Assembly (NCBI GenBank): GCA_903932385.1
Contig: CAIZGA010000583.1
Span: forward strand, 1-11,753
DNA length: 11,753 bases
From: an uncultured Acidobacteriota bacterium
GTDB lineage: Bacteria; Acidobacteriota; Terriglobia; Terriglobales; Acidobacteriaceae
Reading direction: 5' to 3'
The position numbers and the translations under genes are program-made. A model generated the notes under the pieces. The model made no database searches. It was not told the origin of the DNA and saw only the letters and a list, made by a program, of their open reading frames with translations. Position 1 is the stretch's first letter. Each line of letters begins with the position of its first letter. Of the stretch, positions 6,719-11,753 are shown in pieces.

Positions 6719-7570
6719 CTAGTTCATGGTCACGCCGCCGGAGTGGGCTGCGTTCTTCTTGTCTTCGATGCGCTTGCGGGCATCCATTGCCTTCTGCGTC
6801 CACTGGTCGGCCGATGCACGGTCTGCCTTGAATGCATTCAGATCGCCGCAATCCAGGTCCGACTTACGACGGTACAGAAGGTTGATGTACGCCATCGCAT
6901 CTTCGTAGTCAGGATTGACGGCCACTGCGTTCAGCAGATACTTCAGGCCTTCATTCACCAGGTCGCTGTTCATCTGGTCCAGTTTGGGGCAGACCTTCTT
7001 GTCCAGCTTGGGCACGTTGGCTGCGTCCACGTCGTTGATCTGCTGGCCGGCTGCTGCCATCACTTCACGCGCGTTCTTGTAAGCAACGGTCCAGTCAATC
7101 ACGCCGATGGTGTAATCCGCCGTCGCGTCATTCGGGGCGATTGCCAGAACTTTCTTCTGGTACTCTTTCGCCTGGTCGAACTTGTCGATGTTGAAGTAAA
7201 CCGTGGCGATACCCTTCAGCGCATTGACGTCATCGGGGCTCTGCTGCAGCGCGGCGTTGAAGCCGTCAATCGCATGCTGCGCGTTGGCCAGATTGTCCTT
7301 GTTCTCCACCGGGTCCACCAGGTTCGGAACCACCATGTACATGTAGGTGGTCGCCAGATAATTCTTGGCGTCGGTCAGCGTCGGATCATCCTGGATGGCC
7401 TGCTGGAAGTGGTTGATCGCTTCCTCGTAATGCGTCGCCTTGTACGCTTCCACACCCTTGTTCAGATGGTCGCGTGCTTCGAGCTTTTTGCATCCGGTTG
7501 TAGAGGCGAGCAGCAGCAGGAGTGCACCGGCTGCCATTGGAATGCGTGCTATTGATTTCATGCGCTTCAT
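6719..7570 (-). CDS. TPR-repeat lipoprotein
   Basis: A predicted lipid-anchored protein of tetratricopeptide repeats, probably facing the periplasm and acting as a protein-binding scaffold; the exact partner is unknown. From the ATG at 7570 it has 283 residues. The signal has Lys-rich N-terminal residues and a run of five leucines (~17-21), ending T-T-G-C with Cys27 as the likely lipidation site (Thr at -3 is a weak lipobox). TPR-like helix pairs follow: A-Y-x-x-x-x-Y-E-E-A-I-N-H-F-Q-Q-A-I (~41-58), D-V-N-A-L-x-G-I-A-T-V-Y-F-N-I-D-K-F-D-Q-A (~110-140) and G-L-K-Y-L-L-N-A-V-A-V-N-P-D-Y near 210. An AAGGAG lies 3 bases before the ATG at 7570 and 12 before a second ATG at 7561, so either is possible; the frame to 7627 would lengthen the signal implausibly. 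It is the last gene of the tonB-exbB-exbD-exbD run and is followed by a terminator. Confidence 0.8.
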   Translation of the reverse strand: MKRMKSIARIPMAAGALLLLLASTTGCKKLEARDHLNKGVEAYKATHYEEAINHFQQAIQDDPTLTDAKNYLATTYMYMVVPNLVDPVENKDNLANAQHAIDGFNAALQQSPDDVNALKGIATVYFNIDKFDQAKEYQKKVLAIAPNDATADYTIGVIDWTVAYKNAREVMAAAGQQINDVDAANVPKLDKKVCPKLDQMNSDLVNEGLKYLLNAVAVNPDYEDAMAYINLLYRRKSDLDCGDLNAFKADRASADQWTQKAMDARKRIEDKKNAAHSGGVTMN

Positions 7571-7628
7571 CTTCTCCTTCAGTCGCCGGACGTAAACCTG
7601 ATGTTGCAGGCCAGGGGCGGGAGCCATT

Positions 7629-7634
7629 GTTATA
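7629..7634 (-). promoter_or_regulatory. -10-like box upstream of the TPR lipoprotein gene
   Basis: TATAAC on the minus strand matches 5/6 of the -10 consensus and lies about 60 bases before the likely start at 7570, inside the 143-base gap after exbD. No acceptable -35 hexamer is present at 16-18 bases, so an own promoter for the TPR gene is only a possibility. Confidence 0.2.
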
Positions 7635-7708
7635 TCCGTTGGCTGATTCTACTTGCCGCCGGTCGGCTTGCGCCAGCTTGGCAGGCGTTCTCAGTCAAGC
7701 AGCAGAAA

Positions 7709-7724
7709 CCGGCCTACTGGCCGG
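7709..7724 (-). other. GC-rich hairpin spanning the stop codon of the second exbD
   Basis: CCGGCC (7709-7714) and GGCCGG (7719-7724) form a perfect 6-bp stem with a TACT loop; the loop and stem edge contain the TAG stop of the exbD gene (7714-7716). On the minus strand it is followed by TTTCTGCTGCTT, a poor U tract. It may act as a weak terminator, an attenuator or an mRNA 3'-end stabiliser. Confidence 0.35.
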
Positions 7725-8148
7725 CTTCCACCTTGGGTGTAATTAAACCGATGTTGTCCACGCCGGCCTTGTGTGCAATGTCGATGACCTGTGCCACTTT
7801 TTCAAAGTAGACGTCGTCATCGGCCTTCACGAACATGACCTTCTCGGCGCGTGTGGCGTAAATGCCCTGCAGGCGGTCATAGAGCGCGCTGAAGGCGACA
7901 TCGTCCTCATTGATTTTGTACGTCGGGTCAGCACCGGGGCGGTTGGTAACCTGCACCACAACCGTGCGCGGATCCACTTGGTCGGTCGTCTGCTTCTTCG
8001 GCGGCTGCGGCACCAGGGAATCCAGTCCCTTGGGCGTGACCGGCACGATCACCATGAAGATGATCAGCAGCACCAGCAGAACGTCAATCAGCGGAGTGAC
8101 GTTGATGTCGGAGGAAAGTCCACCGGAAGAGCCGGTTGTCATTGCCAT
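7714..8148 (-). CDS. exbD: ExbD/TolR-family proton-channel subunit (second copy)
   Basis: Inner-membrane protein that works with ExbB to couple the proton gradient to TonB. The 144-residue product has a short cytoplasmic N-terminus and one transmembrane helix (~19-38). The helix begins with N-V-T-P-L-I-D, and Asp22 is the essential protonatable residue of the family. A periplasmic C-terminal domain (~55-140) ends I-G-L-I-T-P. Length is typical. ATG at 8148 has AGGA 8 bases upstream; ATG at 8142 is an alternative. It lies 72 bases after the first exbD, with which it shares near-identical membrane helices but a divergent periplasmic domain, including a P-Q-P-P-K-K-Q segment after the helix. Confidence 0.93.
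   Translation of the reverse strand: MAMTTGSSGGLSSDINVTPLIDVLLVLLIIFMVIVPVTPKGLDSLVPQPPKKQTTDQVDPRTVVVQVTNRPGADPTYKINEDDVAFSALYDRLQGIYATRAEKVMFVKADDDVYFEKVAQVIDIAHKAGVDNIGLITPKVEAGQ
8048..8078 (-). repeat. 31-bp perfect direct repeat, copy 1 (in second exbD)
   Basis: Identical to 8549-8579 and in the same orientation, 501 bases apart and in the same reading frame. It encodes the transmembrane helix of both ExbD paralogues, and the flanking ~30 bases are also similar. It reflects gene duplication with strong conservation of the helix. Confidence 0.85.
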
Positions 8149-8168
8149 ATTCGAAGTCCTCTTATTCT

Positions 8169-8185
8169 CCCGCCTGCGCGGCGGG
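8169..8185 (-). other. Hairpin in the exbD-exbD gap
   Basis: CCCGCC (8169-8174) and GGCGGG (8180-8185) form a perfect 6-bp GC stem around a 5-base loop in the 72-base gap between the two exbD genes. On the minus strand it is followed by AGAATAAGAGG, not a T run, so it is not a standard terminator. Confidence 0.4.
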
Positions 8186-8220
8186 GAAACTCTTTGCTGC
8201 GCTGCTGCCGTTGCGCGTTT

Positions 8221-8652
8221 CTACTGGCCGGAGGAAATGTTTTCCGTAATCAGGCCAAGCTCGCTGATGCCGGCGGAGCGAACGCCATCCACTGCAGCCT
8301 TCACCTTGCCATACTTGGCGCGGGCGTCTGCACGTACAAAAACCTTTGGCTTCGTAGTTTTATCCTTCAGCAGGTCGTTGACCTTGTTGCCCAGGTCGTC
8401 AACGCTCACCTTGGTCGCGCCCAGAAAGACATTACCGTCGCGGGTGATGGCGACAACAATGGCGTCTTCCTTATCGGCATCCGGCAAGGCGACAGCGGTT
8501 TCTGTCTTGGCCAGGTCTACGTTCACCTTGTTGTTCAACATCGGCGTAATCACCATGAAGATGATCAGCAGCACCAGCATCACGTCCACCATGGGTGTGA
8601 CGTTGATATTGGAGTTGACCTTTGCGCCTTCATTTCGTTTGCTAATTGACAT
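8221..8652 (-). CDS. exbD: ExbD/TolR-family proton-channel subunit (first copy)
   Basis: Partner of ExbB in the inner-membrane proton channel that energises TonB. The product has 143 residues: a basic N-terminus, one transmembrane helix (~20-39) starting N-V-T-P-M-V-D with the conserved Asp23, then a periplasmic domain (~45-137) ending L-G-L-I-T-E. Length is typical. ATG at 8652 is preceded by GGAG at a 6-base spacing, a good ribosome binding site. It follows exbB by 170 bases and precedes the paralogous exbD. Both copies end in Gly-Gln before the stop. Either one could be specialised toward a different TonB-like partner; the sequence does not say which. Confidence 0.94.
   Translation of the reverse strand: MSISKRNEGAKVNSNINVTPMVDVMLVLLIIFMVITPMLNNKVNVDLAKTETAVALPDADKEDAIVVAITRDGNVFLGATKVSVDDLGNKVNDLLKDKTTKPKVFVRADARAKYGKVKAAVDGVRSAGISELGLITENISSGQ
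8549..8579 (-). repeat. 31-bp perfect direct repeat, copy 2 (in first exbD)
   Basis: Partner of the repeat at 8048-8078. It lies in the transmembrane-helix codons of the first exbD. Recombination between the copies would delete 501 bases and leave one in-frame hybrid exbD. Confidence 0.85.
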
Positions 8653-8745
8653 TGCTGTCTCCGTAATCTGCGGCCGGTCGAGCGCCTCAATTTCAAGCAG
8701 CTCCAGTCCGTCTCCGGTCTGGTTTGCGGTCTCTGCGCTTCAGGC

Positions 8746-8772
8746 CCGGACACCGTTCGCTGCGGTGTCCGG
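8746..8772 (-). other. Strong 10-bp hairpin in the exbB-exbD gap
   Basis: CCGGACACCG (8746-8755) and CGGTGTCCGG (8763-8772) form a perfect 10-bp stem around a 7-base loop, in the middle of the 170-base gap between exbB and the first exbD. No T run follows on either strand, so it is more likely an mRNA processing or stability element than a terminator. The rest of the gap holds nothing recognisable. Confidence 0.5.
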
Positions 8773-8822
8773 TCTGAATGCGTGTGATTCCGCCCTGTTG
8801 CACGGCATTGCTGCCGGTGCTA

Positions 8823-9548
8823 CTAGCGCTTCTGCTTGATGAAGTAGTCCACCAGTTCGCTCGAGGAGTTGTCCATTTCCACGTCGAAGGCTTCTACCTG
8901 GTTGCTGAAATAGTTGAAGGTCATAACTGCCGGGATGGCCACGAACAGACCGACTGCGGTCGTCACCAGGGCTTCAGAAATACCGCCGGCGACTGCGCCG
9001 ATACCAGAGGTCTTCTGCACTGCGATGGCCTGGAAGGCGTTCAAGATACCGATAACGGTTCCGAGCAGACCGACGAATGGTGCCGTGGAGCCGATGGTGG
9101 CGAGTGCACCCAGGCCGCGCTTCAGCTTGGCATGGACAATCGCTTCCGAGCGCTCCAGTGCGCGCTGGCTGGCATCTACCTGGTTGTTGGAGCCGGCCGA
9201 TGCGCGGAACTCCTGCAGGCCTGCGCCCACAACTTCTGCCAGGTGCGACTTCTTGCTGCGGTCAGCAATCTTGATGGCTTCGTCCAGCTTGCCGTCCTTC
9301 AGAGCTCCGGCAACCTTGGGCGCGAATTCACGCGACTGGTTGCGGGCTGCGCGGAAATACAGCCAGCGGTCAATCATCACGGCGAGCGACCATACCGACA
9401 TAATCACCAGAATCAAGGCGATGATGCGGGCCGGCCAGCCCATGTTTCCGATCAATCCGGTCAGCGTAAAGCTTACCGGCTCGTCGTCGAAAAACGCCAT
9501 GTGCGATGGCGCAGCTGCAGCGAATTGTGTGAGATGAGCGAGAATCAC
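8823..9548 (-). CDS. exbB: ExbB/TolQ/MotA-family proton-channel protein
   Basis: Forms the pentameric inner-membrane scaffold of the Ton motor with ExbD. The product has 241 residues and three transmembrane helices: TM1 ~40-60, then a cytoplasmic segment ~61-148, TM2 ~150-176 and TM3 ~193-215. TM2 starts T-I-G-S-T-A-P-F-V-G-L-L-G-T-V, the family signature; TM3 is E-A-L-V-T-T-A-V-G-L-F-V-A-I-P. A soluble C-terminal helix follows. The GTG start at 9548 is chosen for the strong AGGAGG 4 bases upstream; the overlapping ATG at 9550 runs straight into TGA, and the next in-frame ATG is residue 17 at 9500. TolQ of a Tol-Pal system is the alternative, but the adjacent TonB C-terminal-domain gene favours Ton. 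It starts 169 bases after tonB. Confidence 0.93.
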   Translation of the reverse strand: MILAHLTQFAAAAPSHMAFFDDEPVSFTLTGLIGNMGWPARIIALILVIMSVWSLAVMIDRWLYFRAARNQSREFAPKVAGALKDGKLDEAIKIADRSKKSHLAEVVGAGLQEFRASAGSNNQVDASQRALERSEAIVHAKLKRGLGALATIGSTAPFVGLLGTVIGILNAFQAIAVQKTSGIGAVAGGISEALVTTAVGLFVAIPAVMTFNYFSNQVEAFDVEMDNSSSELVDYFIKQKR

Positions 9549-9552
9549 ATTT

Positions 9553-9558
9553 CCTCCT
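9553..9558 (-). promoter_or_regulatory. Strong ribosome binding site for exbB
   Basis: AGGAGG on the minus strand, 4 bases before the GTG at 9548. It fixes that GTG as the exbB start. The strength of the site is consistent with ExbB being needed in excess over TonB. Confidence 0.75.
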
Positions 9559-9717
9559 GATTGCCTGAACTTGTCTGGGCGGGCCTTGCGACTTCGCCCC
9601 GTTCGTTCCGGTAATGCATGGCAGTTGATGGGTTACTGGTTGACCACATCCCTGGCAACAATTCGCCAAACATGCAGCGTGGACTCAAAACTACAAACTC
9701 GGTTACTGCAAAACTCG

Positions 9718-10431
9718 TTAGTTCAGGTTGAAGATGACGTTGATGGTCGTGTCAACTTCCACCGGCACGCCGCTCAACAGGTACGGGCGATAGCGCCACT
9801 GGCTCACTGCAGCGATGGCCGCATTCACCAGCATCGGCGAACCGCTTACAGCCTGCAAGTGTTCAATGGTGCCGGTCTTAGAGATAGTGGCCGAAAGAAC
9901 CACCGTGCCGGAGACGTGTGCTGCCTTGGCAATGGCGGGATACAGTGGCTGAGGTCCGTAGGTCAGGTTGCCCGAGATGACGCCGGCAGATACGCGGATC
10001 TTCTGCGGCGGGGCCTGTTTGACCACCGGTGCAGGTCCAGTACCCATCGCGCCCATGATACCGACGGCGCCGCTTCCGGTACCCATGCCGCTACCCATAC
10101 CCACAACGCCGGACGACGGCGGTGCGGCTTCTTCAACAATCTTGGCGACTGTCTTCGGAATTCTGCTGGGCGCGTGCAGGCCCTGGTCCAGTTCCGAGAC
10201 CATCTTCACCACGTGAACCTGCGGCGGCGGCGGCGGTGGTGGCGGTGGCGGCGGCGGCGGGGCCGACAGCAACATGCTCATAGCGCCCTTGGGCAACGCC
10301 TCAGGGTAAATCAGTGGAATGAGAATGCCGATGAGCAAAATCGTTCCATTGAAGATTGCCGTGGCAATCATCCATGTTCCCGACTTCGTCTTGATCTTGC
10401 CGGCAGATTGAAATGTTGAATCTTCAAACAT
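9718..10431 (-). CDS. tonB: TonB-family energy transducer with a 13-proline run
   Basis: Transmits energy from the ExbB-ExbD channel across the periplasm to outer-membrane TonB-dependent transporters. The 237-residue product has a cytoplasmic N-terminus, one transmembrane helix (~20-42) and a run of 13 prolines (residues 58-70). A short linker then contains a Gly/Met/Thr-rich patch (~108-132, G-M-G-S-G-M-G-T-G). The TonB C-terminal domain (~145-237) has R-V-S-A-G-V-I-S-G, Q-P-L-Y-P-A-I-A-K, S-G-T-V-V-L and W-R-Y-R-P-Y. Classical Glu-Pro/Lys-Pro repeats are absent. ATG at 10431 is chosen for GAGGT 4 bases upstream; the frame runs to 10476 but the extra 15 residues have no support. It is the first gene of the operon. 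Confidence 0.92.
   Translation of the reverse strand: MFEDSTFQSAGKIKTKSGTWMIATAIFNGTILLIGILIPLIYPEALPKGAMSMLLSAPPPPPPPPPPPPPQVHVVKMVSELDQGLHAPSRIPKTVAKIVEEAAPPSSGVVGMGSGMGTGSGAVGIMGAMGTGPAPVVKQAPPQKIRVSAGVISGNLTYGPQPLYPAIAKAAHVSGTVVLSATISKTGTIEHLQAVSGSPMLVNAAIAAVSQWRYRPYLLSGVPVEVDTTINVIFNLN
10222..10260 (-). repeat. Trinucleotide tract encoding 13 prolines in tonB
   Basis: Thirteen consecutive CCN codons, mostly CCG interspersed with CCA, seen as CGG/TGG units on the plus strand. The length could vary by slippage within the CCG stretches. Long proline runs stall ribosomes and need EF-P (established knowledge). Confidence 0.9.
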
Positions 10432-10520
10432 ACGCACCTCGCACCCATGCGGGTTGACTGCAACTGCTATAGACACCGTTGGACCAGATTTTGTTCCCGA
10501 GTTGTGTCACTGCGGGCTGA

Positions 10521-10549
10521 TAAATATCGGTGAACCACACATGCTGCAA
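10521..10549 (-). promoter_or_regulatory. Weak candidate promoter for the ton operon
   Basis: On the minus strand TTGCAG (10549-10544) and TATTTA (10526-10521) are separated by 17 bases and lie ~90 bases before the tonB start, in the 236-base gap after secF. Each matches only 3/6 of consensus. I saw no Fur-box-like inverted repeat in this gap. The remainder of the gap has no recognisable content. Confidence 0.22.
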
Positions 10550-10631
10550 AAATGATGCAAACGTTCCAACAAATCGTTCCTGTTGCCAAACCCTTTCGCG
10601 ACTTCAAATTCCAATCGCGTAAGCCCCGTTC

Positions 10632-10661
10632 AAAAATCCTTCTGCAAAATTCCCCTGCAGA
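10632..10661 (-). terminator. Possible weak terminator after secF
   Basis: TCTGCA (10641-10646) and TGCAGA (10656-10661) form a 6-bp stem with a 9-base loop starting 7 bases after the secF stop. On the minus strand it is followed, after a 4-base AGGA step, by a run of five T (10636-10632). The stem is short, so efficiency is doubtful. Confidence 0.4.
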
Positions 10662-10667
10662 TGTTCC

Positions 10668-11633
10668 CTACTTCTTTTTCCCCGCCGGCAGAACCGCTGC
10701 CTTGCCACGTGCTGCACGCCAGTTCTGGTAGGCCACCAGCATCGGTGCAGCCACTGCAATCGACGAGTACGTGCCGATAAGAATACCAACCACCAGCGCG
10801 AAGGAAAAGCCGTGCAGCACTTCGCCGCCAAACAGATACAGACTCAACACCGTCAGGAAGGTCAGTCCCGAGGTCAGCACTGTCCTGCTCAATGTTTGAT
10901 TGATGCTGCGATTGACTACGTCAGACAGCGTATCACGACGCTGGGTCCGCAGATTTTCCCGGATGCGGTCAAAAACGACAATCGTGTCGTTCATCGAATA
11001 ACCGATCAGAGTGAGTATCGCTGCAATTACCGTAAGTGTGATCTCTTGATTCGTCAAGCTAAATGCGCCGACAGTGATGAGCGTGTCGTGAAAAACTGCG
11101 ACCACGGCCGCAGCGCCGTAGATCAGCTCAAAGCGGAACCACAGATACACCAGCATTCCGGCCAGTGAATACAGCGTCGCCTTCAGCGCCTGCACCTGCA
11201 GTTGCTTGCCCACCTGCGGGCCAACCACTTCCACCTGCGTCTGCTTGGGATTGATCGGGTTCTGCGGATAGCCTGAGGCCAGCGCCTGTGTGATGGCGGC
11301 GCGACCGGCATCCAGTGCGGCTTCGCTGGTCTGGCTCTGGGGCAGGCCGATGACTTCTTCATTGCTCTTGCTGTTCAGCGGGCCGGCGCTGATCTGCTGA
11401 ATCTCTGCATCGTGCAACCCTGCAGCATCCAGCGCGTGGCGCACTGCCTGCACGTCCGGCGTGGAGCTGAACTGCACGTACACCTTGGTGCCGCCCTTGA
11501 AGTCAACGCCCTGCGGGATGTGGTGCCAGAAAAAAATCGAGAACAAGCCGGAGACGCTGAAGATGAGCGAGAAGCCGAGGAAATACCACTTCTTCCCCAG
11601 CCAGTCCACGTTTACATTGCGAAAGAATTCCAC
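10668..11633 (-). CDS. secF: SecF, Sec translocon auxiliary subunit
   Basis: With SecD, SecF uses the proton gradient to drive late steps of Sec-dependent protein export at the inner membrane. The 321-residue product has TM1 (~16-36), then the G-V-D-F-K-G-G-T motif (42-49). A periplasmic loop to ~148 carries an apparent Asn/Ser/Pro-rich expansion around 85-130. Five more membrane helices follow, with the diagnostic I-G-Y-S-M-N-D-T-I-V-V-F-D-R-I-R at ~210-225. The tail is Lys-rich. The start is GTG at 11633 (GTG GAA TTC), with a purine-rich AGGAAGGGAAGAG upstream as the ribosome binding region. SecD is expected upstream: all three minus-strand frames of 11634-11753 reach stops by 11722, so any secD must end at or beyond roughly 11722-11753. 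Sure of the family. Confidence 0.95.
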   Translation of the reverse strand: MEFFRNVNVDWLGKKWYFLGFSLIFSVSGLFSIFFWHHIPQGVDFKGGTKVYVQFSSTPDVQAVRHALDAAGLHDAEIQQISAGPLNSKSNEEVIGLPQSQTSEAALDAGRAAITQALASGYPQNPINPKQTQVEVVGPQVGKQLQVQALKATLYSLAGMLVYLWFRFELIYGAAAVVAVFHDTLITVGAFSLTNQEITLTVIAAILTLIGYSMNDTIVVFDRIRENLRTQRRDTLSDVVNRSINQTLSRTVLTSGLTFLTVLSLYLFGGEVLHGFSFALVVGILIGTYSSIAVAAPMLVAYQNWRAARGKAAVLPAGKKK

Positions 11634-11753
11634 TGGTTCTCTTCCCTTCCTGGGAGGCTGAAAATCCAGCCCGATACGTTTGCTTCCCTACCGCGATTCC
11701 TGGCGGCGCAAAATCCGGTTTTCAATTCCGCATTGCCTCAGGAGCTAAAGCCC

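Noticed and set aside
6701..7555. Plus-strand frame antisense to the TPR gene
   Set aside because: His/Val-rich translation without domains; the minus-strand frame has a lipoprotein signal and TPR repeats.
7771..8649. Plus-strand frame across both exbD genes
   Set aside because: It crosses the gap and two genes with clear ExbD signatures on the minus strand, and has no domain of its own.
8714..8776. Two 8-base copies of CCGGTCTG in the exbB-exbD gap
   Set aside because: Too short and GC-rich to distinguish from chance; only the 10-bp inverted repeat there is kept.
9571..10419. Plus-strand frame antisense to tonB
   Set aside because: Its Arg-rich run is the antisense of the proline codons; the TonB C-terminal domain is on the minus strand.

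Overview
The window is an ordinary-looking chromosomal stretch from a Gram-negative (two-membrane) bacterium. Moderately high G+C, GTG/TTG starts, a DsbA-like protein of a type I associate with Acidobacteriota, and a TonB with a Gly-rich linker together suggest Acidobacteriota (class Terriglobia). That placement is inference from recalled protein flavour; no rRNA or other decisive marker is present. Ten coding regions are supported. No RNA gene, CRISPR array, insertion sequence or prophage gene is visible, and no gap between genes exceeds about 240 bases.

Left block, plus strand (1-4526): the 3' part of lptD (outer-membrane LPS-assembly barrel, cut by the window edge), a secreted DsbA/thioredoxin-fold oxidoreductase with a CPYC motif, and a SurA-like parvulin peptidyl-prolyl isomerase with a lipoprotein signal. 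LptD maturation in E. coli depends on both disulfide formation and SurA, so the three genes form a plausible outer-membrane folding cassette. A near-symmetric hairpin with A and T tracts (4539-4578) closes this block and the convergent block that follows.

Middle block, minus strand (6619-4602): a biotin carboxylase and a biotin carboxyl carrier protein joined by a 4-base ATGA overlap. Sequence features at the junction look like a propionyl/acyl-CoA carboxylase alpha chain split into two polypeptides. A terminator hairpin at 6672-6696 separates it from the next operon.

Right block, minus strand (10431-6719): tonB, exbB, exbD, a second exbD, and a TPR lipoprotein, all in one direction. This is an energy-transducing system: ExbB/ExbD harvest the proton motive force and TonB carries it to outer-membrane receptors. 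The two exbD genes are tandem paralogues sharing a 31-bp perfect repeat. The gaps between these genes are unusually long for an operon (72-170 bases), and three of the four contain or abut clear hairpins. TonB carries a run of 13 prolines.

Right edge, minus strand (11633-10668): secF, a Sec translocon auxiliary subunit. Its usual partner secD would lie just beyond the window. I found no convincing undescribed system. The points most worth a second look are the lptD/dsbA-like/surA-like grouping, the split carboxylase with a possible leaderless TTG start, the tandem exbD repeat, and the long structured gaps of the ton operon.
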